Position numbers and translations under genes: made by a program. The notes below the pieces were generated by a model. The model had not been told where the DNA came from. It searched no databases and saw only the letters and a program-made list of their open reading frames with translations. This document shows, piece by piece, positions 1-6,983 of a stretch of 14,344 nt of DNA. The stretch comes from Clostridiales bacterium. Lineage in GTDB: Bacteria > Bacillota > Clostridia > Oscillospirales > QAMX01. The stretch's first letter is position 1; each line of letters begins with the position of its first letter. The stretch spans positions 1 through 14,344 of the forward strand of contig DUUG01000028.1 in assembly GCA_012841675.1 (NCBI GenBank), read 5' to 3'.

Positions 1-107
1 CCATCTGCGCCCAAGGATTTAAGAAATTTAACAACGTGGACTATGATGTAAACCGGTTTGAAGAAACTCGGAAGGCGCTTTTAGAAGCCGCCAGCGAGCT
101 GATATAA
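1..107 (+). CDS. 3' end of an unidentified protein (partial)
   Basis: An open frame enters from the left edge and ends at TAA 105-107, giving a tail of 34 residues that finishes ...RKALLEAASELI. It is followed by a clear terminator, so it is probably the last gene of a plus-strand transcript. The tail is a mixed basic/acidic stretch ending in a predicted amphipathic helix. It has no motif I can assign to a family, so no function is proposed. Codon use resembles the rest of the window. Confidence 0.6.
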   Translation, partial: ICAQGFKKFNNVDYDVNRFEETRKALLEAASELI

Positions 108-145
108 GTAAAGAACATACCTTTACACCGCTTTTTGGACAATGG

Positions 146-187
146 GACGGACAAGATTTGCATTTATGCATCTTGTCCGTCTTTTTT
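146..187 (+). terminator. Rho-independent terminator of the left-edge gene
   Basis: A perfect 12-bp stem (GACGGACAAGAT at 146-157 with ATCTTGTCCGTC at 170-181) has a 12-base loop and is followed by six T (182-187). The loop can pair further (GCAT with ATGC). It lies 38 bases after the stop at 107 and ends that transcript. Confidence 0.9.
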
Positions 188-235
188 GTTATGGGTGCGG
201 GGCAGAGAGGATTTTCTAAACCGCATTTTAAGTTC

Positions 236-279
236 CATAAAAATATAAGCCCACAGATGCAAAATGCGTCTGTGGGCTT
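236..279 (-). terminator. Terminator of the HD-CBS minus-strand unit
   Basis: An 11-bp perfect stem (247-257 with 269-279) extends inward by a G-T wobble and two G-C pairs around a 5-base loop. Read on the minus strand it is followed by an A/T-rich run containing five T (complement of 236-246). On the plus strand there is no T tract. It lies about 50 bases beyond the stop of the CBS gene at 330 and is best read as its terminator. Confidence 0.85.
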
Positions 280-329
280 TGTGTGCAGTTGTCATTCCAT
301 ATGTGCCCGCCTGAACGGCATAGATTTCT

Positions 330-1034
330 CTACGGCCGATCCAAAACGTCATACGGCGTCATTAGAGCCAAAAGCGGTTCGTTTGGCTTGCCGTGTTTCG
401 TTATAAACAAGGTTCTAAGCTTTTTGTTTCGGTCATAGGCACGGTCAAAGATTTCTCTGGCATCGTCCAGCGCCAAATCTTCCGGAATAAAGGCAAACCG
501 ATGGCCCAGATGCCTCGAAATAGGCAGGTATGCCCGAAACGCCGAAACGAGGGTTTCCTCGTTGACGGGAATGCAGGTGTTATCCAACAGGGATTGGAAA
601 ACCGTGTTTTCGCTGAACACGCCTACGACAACCTCGTCTTCCAGAATCGGCACATGGCTTAAGGCTCGCTTTTGCATTTCCCTCATAATGGGCAAAAGCC
701 GATCATGCAGCTTGGCGGATAAAATGTCCGACCGCTTGGTGGCATGGTCTATGGCCAAGGCAGGGTATTCCAGCCGATGGATCACCTGCTCTAAAAATTT
801 CACCATTTGCTCGCTTGGCTCGACGGCGTATTCTCCGTTGATTTTAACCTCGTGCTGCAAGAGGTTGCGCACCTCGCGGCAATAGTCTAGGTCGTTTTTC
901 CAGTGGGAAAACCGGGGCATATTGGCCAAATGAAACACCACACTGCCGCGCTTTTTGTCGCGCAGCAGTGCGGCGGCCACAGTTTCCAACCGCTTATATA
1001 ATTCCAGGAAGTATTCGGTGCGTGCCTGTGCCAT
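330..1034 (-). CDS. CBS-domain protein with HEPN-like N-terminal domain
   Basis: A 234-residue protein. The start at 1034 is preferred over the longer frame beginning at 1073, because AAGGAGG sits five bases upstream of this ATG and the longer frame would overlap the preceding gene. Residues 1-92 are predicted all-helical and contain CREVRNLLQH at 52-61, an R-N-x3-H motif like that of HEPN-fold proteins. Residues about 93-234 look like a CBS pair: HVPILEDEVVVGVFS (127-141) is a typical CBS strand-strand-helix, and LRTLFITKHGKPNEPLLALM (206-225) is the second. CBS pairs usually bind adenine nucleotides or related ligands. No signal peptide or membrane segment is seen, so it is probably cytosolic. 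It lies 10 bases after the HD phosphohydrolase gene and is surely co-transcribed with it. The CBS call is fairly secure. The HEPN call rests on one motif and helix pattern, and the function is unknown. Confidence 0.85.
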   Translation of the reverse strand: MAQARTEYFLELYKRLETVAAALLRDKKRGSVVFHLANMPRFSHWKNDLDYCREVRNLLQHEVKINGEYAVEPSEQMVKFLEQVIHRLEYPALAIDHATKRSDILSAKLHDRLLPIMREMQKRALSHVPILEDEVVVGVFSENTVFQSLLDNTCIPVNEETLVSAFRAYLPISRHLGHRFAFIPEDLALDDAREIFDRAYDRNKKLRTLFITKHGKPNEPLLALMTPYDVLDRP

Positions 1035-1044
1035 AATTGCCTCC

Positions 1045-1719
1045 TTAGAGCAGAACGGTTCCGTTGATGACAAGTCGGAAGCTAAGCCCCAAATACTCGG
1101 CGGCCCGCCGGCTCATGACCATTCGCTGCAGGAAAATCTCAAAATAGTCCATCACAGGGCAAACGGACGTGTCGATTTCCACAGACAGGGTAATTTCCTT
1201 GCCCTCGGCATCCAAGAGCAAAGAGGACGTTTTTGCCGCATAGTTCACTCTGTCGTGGATGTCCTCGATAAATTCAAGGGTTGCCACATCCTGCACCCAG
1301 CGCACCCGGGAACGGCGAACGTCAGACTTGTCGGCCAGAATCAAAGCGGCGGCAATGGGGGTTACATTTTTGCCGGCGCTCTCATCGTGGTTGCCGATGG
1401 CGGAAACGATTTTGGCAATTTCCGTTGGCTCCATCCCCATGGATTGCAGCAGGGTAAAAGCGATGGTGGCTCCCGTTAAAGCGTGGTTTTCCCGGTTGAC
1501 CATGTTGCCGATATCGTGGAGATAGCCAGCGATTTTGGCAAGCTCGGCTGTTCGCTCATCAAAACCCAGAGAAAGCAGAATATGCGCGGCAGTTTCGGCG
1601 GTTTTGGCCGCGTGGGCAAAACCGTGTTCGGTATAGCCGATGGCGCCGAGTACCTCATTTCCCGTCTGGATATAGGTTTGTATGGCAGGGTTCTTGCGGA
1701 TTTTATCATAGGTGAGCAT
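1045..1719 (-). CDS. HD-domain metal-dependent phosphohydrolase
   Basis: A 224-residue soluble protein. The start at 1719 is chosen because AGGAG lies seven bases upstream; the longer frame from 1770 has no such site. The HD signature is visible: H32/H36 in EHGFAH, H68-D69 in GYLHDIGN, H79, H111 in GNHDES and D130 in ILADKSD, the spacing expected for a metal-binding HD domain at about residues 30-135. The segment ADKSDVRRSRVR (129-140) continues into an alpha/beta C-terminal region that I cannot assign. HD proteins hydrolyse phosphomonoesters or phosphodiesters, often of nucleotides; the substrate here is not evident. The gene is followed after 10 bases by the CBS-domain gene, which suggests the two act on the same ligand or pathway. 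Not a GGDEF/HD-GYP protein: the HD-GYP motif is absent. Confidence 0.88.
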   Translation of the reverse strand: MLTYDKIRKNPAIQTYIQTGNEVLGAIGYTEHGFAHAAKTAETAAHILLSLGFDERTAELAKIAGYLHDIGNMVNRENHALTGATIAFTLLQSMGMEPTEIAKIVSAIGNHDESAGKNVTPIAAALILADKSDVRRSRVRWVQDVATLEFIEDIHDRVNYAAKTSSLLLDAEGKEITLSVEIDTSVCPVMDYFEIFLQRMVMSRRAAEYLGLSFRLVINGTVLL

Positions 1720-1803
1720 AACGGTCTCCTTTGCATGGAGTATTCCTGATGTCGTATCACTTCTTAACAAGGCGACAGATTCCCTTCACATGGGTCAAGA
1801 CAG

Positions 1804-2241
1804 TCAGTTAAGTGTCAATATAGTCTCATTTTGTTCCGCTTTCGCAGGTGACCAATCCTCTGGTGGACGATGTTGTGGCAAAGACAAGAACCAATTCACT
1901 CCAAATTGGTCAGTTACCACTGCCGCACACGGGCTCCATGACAATGCACATATATCCATATCCACCCTTCCTTCTTCCTTTAGGATAGAAAGGACATATT
2001 CTAGCTCTTCGCGCGTTTTACATTCGTATCCCAATTGAACTGGATTTTTATCCTTATTTTTAGGTTCATCTGCTTCTACCACTGAACAGAAAGGACTGCC
2101 GTCTTTTAGGAGCTCCGAATGATAATAGGAACCATCCTCATTCAAAACATGATACCCAAGTTCAAGCCCAAAAGCAGAACGATATATTTCAACTGCTTTT
2201 CGACTATTGTTGACATATAGTCCCACACCCAAATAGATCAT
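1804..2241 (-). CDS. VOC-superfamily (glyoxalase/bleomycin-resistance fold) protein
   Basis: A 145-residue protein that begins YLGVGLYVNNSRKAVEIYRS, the beta-alpha entry of a VOC module, and continues with GLELGYHVLNEDGSYYHSEL and a later DQFGVNWFLSL near 112-122. It resembles PhnB-type or 3-demethylubiquinone methyltransferase-like VOC proteins in length and layout. The usual metal-ligand His/Glu set is not obvious, so the activity is open. Its DNA looks more A/T-rich than the fucosidase and HD genes on either side, and the sequence before its ATG has only a weak ribosome site (GCGGAAA). That could mean a recent arrival or a poorly expressed gene. It lies 75 bases after the fucosidase stop and 84 bases before the HD start, so operon membership is uncertain. 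Confidence 0.82.
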   Translation of the reverse strand: MIYLGVGLYVNNSRKAVEIYRSAFGLELGYHVLNEDGSYYHSELLKDGSPFCSVVEADEPKNKDKNPVQLGYECKTREELEYVLSILKEEGRVDMDICALSWSPCAAVVTDQFGVNWFLSLPQHRPPEDWSPAKAEQNETILTLN

Positions 2242-2316
2242 ATATTTCCGCTTTACACTTTCTATCTTTTGACATCAGAACTACCGTCTCCACATGCATG
2301 GAAGATGAAAGCTTTG

Positions 2317-3612
2317 CTATTTTGCCGCCTTTTCCAGCTTGAATACATAGATTTCCTTGGAGGCCACCGTGTCGGGGTTCAGTGCCGGCGGCAACAGAGC
2401 CAAGCTTCCGTTTTCATCAGCCGTGCCAATGGGCGCGTCGCTTCCTAGCAGGGAGGCAGTGAGCGCTCCGTTAAAGGGCACCTTGTCCAGCACGATTTTG
2501 CCGAAGGGGAAGCGCTTCACAAAGGCATAGACCGTGTCACCTTTTTTCGTGTATTTAACGTCGCTTTCTTTGCAATTGGTGTATTTCCGGCTGCCGTAGA
2601 TGGCTTCTCCGTTGACGGACAGCCAGCGTCCCATCTGCAGTAAACGCTCCTGCTGGATAGGCGGAATGGTACCGTCGGCGGCAGGGCCGACGTTTAAGAG
2701 CAGGTTGCCCCCTGCGCTGACCAGATCCACAAAGAGAGACAAAAGCTCAAAGGAGGTCATGTAATCCTCAGCGTTTTCGGCCCGGTTCAAGCCAAAGGAG
2801 CGGCCGATCCCGCGGCATTCTTCGAAAGGACGTTCGTCGTGAACCTCGTCAATGGTGAGGTTTTCGTTGCCTATATGGCCGTACTCGGTGGTGAAGTTTC
2901 CGCCCAGGCGGCCTCTTGTTTCCTTGCCCCAGCGGTCATTAGGCACGATATAGTCCTTAACGGGCGATTCGTTATACAGCCAAGCCAAAAAATCCTCCGC
3001 ATGCCAGACGCTGCTGGGATGGTCCCATTCCCCGTCGGTAAACAGGGTGGCCGGCTCGTAGCGGCAGATGAGGTCTTTTAACATGGGAATCAAGTGCTTT
3101 ACGGCAAATTCTTCAGGGTCTTTTTGGTAAAGAGGGTGATCCCACTCGTACAGGGAGTGGTAGACACCGAAGCGAACGCCGACCTTGTCCATGGCTTTTT
3201 TTAATTCGGCGCAGAAGTCGATTTTCGGCCCCACGTCCACGCTGTTCCAGTGCCAGGCATAGGGCGAATGGAACATGCAGAAGCCGTCGTGGTGTTTGCT
3301 TGTTAAGTTCATATATTTTGCGCCGGCGCGGGCAAACAGTTCCGCCCATTCGTCGGCGTCAAACAGCTCGGCTTTGAAATCCTTGACAAAATCCGCATAG
3401 GTGGCGTTTCCGTAGACCCGCTTGTGGAACGCTTTTTCGGGGCCGTCATCCAGCATCATGTGCTTTTTATACCATTCTGCAAAACGGTCTTTTCTGGCAA
3501 AGGACGGCACGGAATACAGCCCCCAATGGATAAAAATGCCGAATTTCGCATCGGCGAACCACTGCGGAACGGGGCGTTTGTTGAGCGAAGCCCAATTGTT
3601 TTCATACAACAT
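2317..3612 (-). CDS. GH29 alpha-L-fucosidase, cytoplasmic
   Basis: A 431-residue glycoside hydrolase of family 29, which removes alpha-linked L-fucose from glycans by a retaining mechanism. Family landmarks are FGIFIHWG (24-31), SKHHDGF (105-111), VYHSLYEW (150-157) and the nucleophile region LFTDGEW (190-196), with D193 the expected nucleophile. FEECRGIGRSFGLN (263-276) matches the WExC...SWGY-like segment, and SAGGNLLLNVGP (299-310) ends the barrel. Residues after about 345 form a small beta-sandwich. Length is normal for the catalytic unit plus C-terminal domain. There is no signal peptide, so it should act inside the cell on imported fucosylated oligosaccharides, yet no transporter or fucose-catabolic gene is adjacent. 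The start is supported by AGGAGG seven bases upstream, and a good promoter lies at 3701-3729. Confidence 0.95.
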   Translation of the reverse strand: MLYENNWASLNKRPVPQWFADAKFGIFIHWGLYSVPSFARKDRFAEWYKKHMMLDDGPEKAFHKRVYGNATYADFVKDFKAELFDADEWAELFARAGAKYMNLTSKHHDGFCMFHSPYAWHWNSVDVGPKIDFCAELKKAMDKVGVRFGVYHSLYEWDHPLYQKDPEEFAVKHLIPMLKDLICRYEPATLFTDGEWDHPSSVWHAEDFLAWLYNESPVKDYIVPNDRWGKETRGRLGGNFTTEYGHIGNENLTIDEVHDERPFEECRGIGRSFGLNRAENAEDYMTSFELLSLFVDLVSAGGNLLLNVGPAADGTIPPIQQERLLQMGRWLSVNGEAIYGSRKYTNCKESDVKYTKKGDTVYAFVKRFPFGKIVLDKVPFNGALTASLLGSDAPIGTADENGSLALLPPALNPDTVASKEIYVFKLEKAAK

Positions 3613-3655
3613 GGCAATTCCTCCTGGATTTAGTTTCCTAATCTTCTACCGTATA

Positions 3656-3677
3656 GGGAACTGCTTGAACAATTCCC
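3656..3677. promoter_or_regulatory. Possible repressor operator (dyad) in the fucosidase leader
   Basis: An imperfect 22-base dyad has GGGAA at 3656-3660 and TTCCC at 3673-3677, with three further symmetrical pairs inside, so 8 of 11 positions match. It lies between the predicted transcription start (about 3695, minus strand) and the fucosidase ATG, where a bound repressor could block elongation. No matching regulator gene is in the window. It could also be chance. Confidence 0.3.
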
Positions 3678-3700
3678 AGTATTTTTAATGATCCTTAACC

Positions 3701-3729
3701 AGTATACAGGGAAATTGAAAAACCTGCAA
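3701..3729 (-). promoter_or_regulatory. Sigma-A type promoter of the fucosidase gene
   Basis: On the minus strand, a -35 element TTGCAG (3724-3729) and a -10 element TATACT (3701-3706) are separated by exactly 17 bases. Initiation would fall near 3695, giving a leader of roughly 80 bases before the ATG at 3612. Confidence 0.75.
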
Positions 3730-3842
3730 GGGTATTTTGGTTCTTTTTCCGTGTGGTTTTCGGCATTCTGACAAAGGGACATGCCAAAGAAACTTCTTTG
3801 CTCATACAGTTAACCAAAAATGCATAGAAGCCCAAAAGCGTA

Positions 3843-3871
3843 TTGCATTAATATAAATAAAAAGGTATAAT
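3843..3871 (+). promoter_or_regulatory. Sigma-A type promoter of the arginine operon
   Basis: TTGCAT (3843-3848) and a consensus TATAAT (3866-3871) are separated by exactly 17 bases. Transcription would start near 3878, giving a leader of about 20 bases before the argC ATG at 3899. The spacer is almost all A/T. The stretches at 3809-3826 (AAAAATGCA) and 3844-3858 (TGCAT...ATAAA) are weakly like half ARG boxes recognised by ArgR/AhrC. The match is too loose to call an operator. Confidence 0.8.
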
Positions 3872-3898
3872 TATGAAAACCGGGAAGGTGGTGCTCAT

Positions 3899-4864
3899 AT
3901 GCAGGAAAAAAGTTATGCGGTATTCATTGATGGGCAGGAAGGAACGACGGGCCTGCGTCTTGCCGAGCGCCTCTCCCGACGACAGGAAATTAAGCTGCTT
4001 GCCATAGACCCTGCTTTACGTAAGAATATGCAGGAAAAAGTTCGTTTGGCCAAAATGGCCGATGTGGTATTTTTGTGCCTGCCGGATGGTGCGGCAAAAG
4101 AAATGGCGGCAGTTTTGCAACAGGAAGCACCGGACGTTCGGCTGATTGACGCATCGACGGCGCATCGGGTAGACCCGTCTTTCACGTACGGCCTGCCCGA
4201 GCTAGAGCCGAACCGGCGAATGGAAATCCAAAGGGCAAAGCGGGTTTCCGTTCCTGGCTGTCATGCCACCGGTTTTCTGCTTTTAGTAAGACCCCTTAGG
4301 GCCGCGGGGCTTTTGCCGGAGAACGCCCCCCTTTGCATCCATTCGGTTACGGGCTATTCCGGCGGGGGAAAGAGCATGATTGCCGCCTATGGGGATGAAA
4401 ATCGGCATGAATTTTTAAACAGCCCCCGGCAATATGCCTTAGGGCAGACGCATAAGCACCTGCCGGAGATGCAGGTCCACGGGAAAATGGCATTTCCGCC
4501 GCTTTTTTCGCCCATTGTCGCGGATTTTTACAGCGGCATGGCCGTAACCCTTCCGCTTCATGGGTCTATGCTGACTACTAAGACGAAGAAAGACGAGATT
4601 TTGACGTTATTCCAAAAAACGTATGCCAATTGCCCGCTGGTGCATGTGTGCGATAGCCCGGCGGATGGTTTCTTGCCGGCCAATGCCCTTTCCGGGGCGG
4701 ACGGGGCTTTGCTTTCTGTTTCGGGCAATGACGAACGAATTTTGCTTACGGCCGTATATGATAATTTAGGCAAAGGCGCTTCGGGCGCGGCTATTCAATG
4801 TATGAATATTATGCTGGGCTTGCCCGAAGACAAGGGGCTTCTGACCGGTCCGTTAGAATTTTAA
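3899..4864 (+). CDS. argC: N-acetyl-gamma-glutamyl-phosphate reductase, type 2
   Basis: ArgC reduces N-acetyl-gamma-glutamyl phosphate to N-acetylglutamate semialdehyde with NADPH, the third step of arginine synthesis, in the cytosol. This 321-residue protein is the short type 2 form. It has a GTTGLR nucleotide-binding loop at 15-20, the catalytic cysteine C121 in VPGCHATGF, TGYSGGGKSM (151-160) and H187 in KHLPEM. Type 1 enzymes are longer by some 20-30 residues and have a GxxGYxG-type loop. The start follows a GGAAGGTGG ribosome site. It is the first gene of argC-J-B-D-F, directly downstream of a strong promoter, and its stop is 16 bases before argJ. Identification is firm; the type 2 assignment rests on length and the two motifs. 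Confidence 0.95.
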   Translation: MQEKSYAVFIDGQEGTTGLRLAERLSRRQEIKLLAIDPALRKNMQEKVRLAKMADVVFLCLPDGAAKEMAAVLQQEAPDVRLIDASTAHRVDPSFTYGLPELEPNRRMEIQRAKRVSVPGCHATGFLLLVRPLRAAGLLPENAPLCIHSVTGYSGGGKSMIAAYGDENRHEFLNSPRQYALGQTHKHLPEMQVHGKMAFPPLFSPIVADFYSGMAVTLPLHGSMLTTKTKKDEILTLFQKTYANCPLVHVCDSPADGFLPANALSGADGALLSVSGNDERILLTAVYDNLGKGASGAAIQCMNIMLGLPEDKGLLTGPLEF

Positions 4865-4880
4865 TAAGGATGTAAAATGT

Positions 4881-6107
4881 ATGAATATGCAATATATAGA
4901 GGGCGGCATCTGCGCCCCCAAAGGGTTTCAGGCCGCCGGAGTTCATTGCGGCATTCGGAAAAACAAGACGAAAAAAGACTTAGCACTTATTGTTTCAAAG
5001 GTTCCGGCCTCCGCCGCCGGCGTTTACACGCAGAATAAGGTGCAGGGTGCGCCCATTACCGTGACGAAAGCCAATTTAACGGCCCAAAACGGGTATGCCC
5101 GCGCCATTATCTGCAACAGCGGCAACGCCAACACCTGTAATCCAAACGGCATCGAAATTGCGCAGAAAACGTGCGCTTTAGTAGGCGAGACTCTTTCCCT
5201 GCCGGCGGAAAGCGTTTTGGTGGCTTCCACAGGGGTCATCGGCATGGAGCTATCGTTAGAGCCGTTCCAAACCGGAATTCCCGCGGTGGTAAATGCACTT
5301 TCCGATAGCGGGTCAGAGGATGCCGCTCATGCCATTATGACAACGGATACGGTGAAAAAAGAAACGGCGGTTTCCTTTGTTCTGGACGGCAAAACGTGCC
5401 ATATCGGCGCAATTGCCAAAGGAAGCGGCATGATTCACCCCAACATGGCAACCCTCCTTTGCTTTATCACCACAGACGTTGCCATTGGGCCGGCACTTTT
5501 GCAGCAGGCGCTGAAAGAAGCCGTCGACGAAAGCTTAAATCAGGTCAGCATTGACGGCGACACGTCCACCAACGATATGGCGCTGGTTATGGCAAACGGA
5601 ATGGCCGAAAACAAAGAAATCACGGAAGCAGGTTCTGCATACAGCCAGTTTGTCCAGGCGCTAACGGCCGTTTGCGTCGAACTTGCCAAGAAAATTGCCG
5701 CCGACGGGGAAGGGGCGACAAAGCTCCTTTGCTGCAAGGTTTCAGGCGCGCCGGATGTGAAAACCGCCCGTGTGGTGGCCAAATCGGTTATTTCCTCGTC
5801 GCTTTTCAAGGCCGCCATGTTTGGCGCCGACGCCAACTGGGGACGAATTCTCTGCGCTATGGGCTATGCCGATGCCGAATACGATATTTCCAAAACGTCT
5901 GTGGCTCTGCGTTCTCCAGCAGGGCGAATCGAAGTCTGCGAAAACGCGGCGGCGCTGCCTTTTTCCGAGGAAAAGGCGGCTTTAGTTCTGGCGGAGAAGG
6001 AAATTCATATTGAAATTAACTTGCACCAGGGCGCGGCTTCTGCCAGTGCCTGGGGCTGTGATTTGACGTATGATTATGTAAAAATCAACGGCGATTATAG
6101 GAGCTAG
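4881..6107 (+). CDS. argJ: Bifunctional ornithine acetyltransferase / N-acetylglutamate synthase
   Basis: ArgJ transfers the acetyl group from N-acetylornithine to glutamate, recycling it; many bacterial forms also make N-acetylglutamate from acetyl-CoA. The 408-residue length is typical. The self-cleavage site is clear: KGSGMIHPNMA (180-190) followed by T191, which becomes the N-terminal nucleophile of the beta chain after Ala190-Thr191 cleavage. Other family blocks are NSGNANTC (79-86) and SIDGDTSTND in the beta chain, and FGADANWGR near the C-terminal third. AAGGATG at 4866-4872 serves the ATG at 4881; an ATG at 4887 is a possible alternative. No argA gene is seen, which fits a cyclic pathway. 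Whether it is mono- or bifunctional cannot be decided from sequence alone. Confidence 0.96.
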   Translation: MNMQYIEGGICAPKGFQAAGVHCGIRKNKTKKDLALIVSKVPASAAGVYTQNKVQGAPITVTKANLTAQNGYARAIICNSGNANTCNPNGIEIAQKTCALVGETLSLPAESVLVASTGVIGMELSLEPFQTGIPAVVNALSDSGSEDAAHAIMTTDTVKKETAVSFVLDGKTCHIGAIAKGSGMIHPNMATLLCFITTDVAIGPALLQQALKEAVDESLNQVSIDGDTSTNDMALVMANGMAENKEITEAGSAYSQFVQALTAVCVELAKKIAADGEGATKLLCCKVSGAPDVKTARVVAKSVISSSLFKAAMFGADANWGRILCAMGYADAEYDISKTSVALRSPAGRIEVCENAAALPFSEEKAALVLAEKEIHIEINLHQGAASASAWGCDLTYDYVKINGDYRS

Positions 6108-6117
6108 GAGGATGACA

Positions 6118-6972
6118 ATGGAACCAGCAGCAGGTGCGCAAATACTAACGGAAGCCCTTCCTTATATAAAGAAGTTTCAGGGAAAGACCATCGTCGTCAA
6201 ATACGGCGGAAACGCCATGGTTAACGAAGAACTAAAGGCCGCGGTTATGCAAGATCTGGTGCTTTTGCAAAGCGTCGGCGTCAACGTAGTGTTGGTGCAC
6301 GGCGGCGGGCCGGAAATTACAGACCTTCTAAACCGGCTCGGCATGGAGTCGAAGTTTATCGGCGGGCTTCGATACACGGATGCGGAAACGGCCCGCATTG
6401 TGCAGATGGTTCTCGCCGGCAAGGTCAACAAGGATCTGGTGGTCAGCATCAATCGCTGCGGCGGTAAGGCCGTCGGCATTTGCGGTTTAGACGGCGGATT
6501 GTTGCTTGCTAAAAAGCAGGAGGGGCCGGTAGACCTCGGCTTTGTAGGCGATGTGGAAAAGGTGAACTGTGAGCTTATTAAAATGACGCTGGACAACGGC
6601 TTTTTGCCCGTTATCGCCACCGTCGGCGCCGACGAGGAAGGCAACGTTTACAATATCAACGCCGACACGGCCGCAAGCGCCATTGCAAGCGCCCTTTCCG
6701 CCGTAAAGCTGATATTACTCACCGATGTGCGCGGCCTTTTGCGCGACAAAAACGATGAAAACAGCTTGATTTCCTCCGTTGCCATCAGTCAGGTGCCGGC
6801 GCTCATACGCCAAGGCATTATCTCCGGCGGCATGACGCCGAAAATCCAATGCTGTGTGGAAGGCGTGCGCCGAGGGGTCGGGGAAGCCGTTATCATTGAC
6901 GGGCGCATTAAACACTCTATTTTGCTTGAGCTGTTTTCCGATACGGGCATCGGCACGTTGTTTTATAATTAA
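6118..6972 (+). CDS. argB: Acetylglutamate kinase, probably arginine-inhibited
   Basis: ArgB phosphorylates N-acetylglutamate with ATP, the second and usually controlling step. Family motifs are KYGGNAM (28-34), HGGGPE (61-66), GKVNKDLV (101-108), NINADTAA (179-186) and GGMTPK (237-242). An N-terminal helix region, EALPYIKKFQGK (12-23), and a C-terminal FSDTGIGT (273-280) match the arginine-sensitive hexameric enzymes, so feedback inhibition is likely, as expected where ArgJ recycles the acetyl group. Start choice: the AGGAGG at 6106-6111 abuts an ATG at 6112 but is six bases from the ATG at 6118, so 6118 (284 residues) is preferred. The ribosome site overlaps the argJ stop codon, so translation may be coupled. 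Confidence 0.95.
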   Translation: MEPAAGAQILTEALPYIKKFQGKTIVVKYGGNAMVNEELKAAVMQDLVLLQSVGVNVVLVHGGGPEITDLLNRLGMESKFIGGLRYTDAETARIVQMVLAGKVNKDLVVSINRCGGKAVGICGLDGGLLLAKKQEGPVDLGFVGDVEKVNCELIKMTLDNGFLPVIATVGADEEGNVYNINADTAASAIASALSAVKLILLTDVRGLLRDKNDENSLISSVAISQVPALIRQGIISGGMTPKIQCCVEGVRRGVGEAVIIDGRIKHSILLELFSDTGIGTLFYN

Positions 6973-6983
6973 AGGAGATTGCC

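Noticed and set aside
158..406. Open frame of 82 codons on the plus strand
   Set aside because: It runs through two terminator hairpins and into the 3' end of the CBS gene, has no ribosome site and no family features.
1720..1803. Promoter for the HD gene (TTGACC or TTGTTA on the minus strand)
   Set aside because: Neither -35-like element has a matching -10 at 16-18 bases, so no promoter is claimed.
6177..6644. Antisense frame of 155 codons inside argB
   Set aside because: Its Ser/Pro/Thr-rich composition is the usual shadow of a coding strand with strong third-position bias; argB on the other strand is certain.
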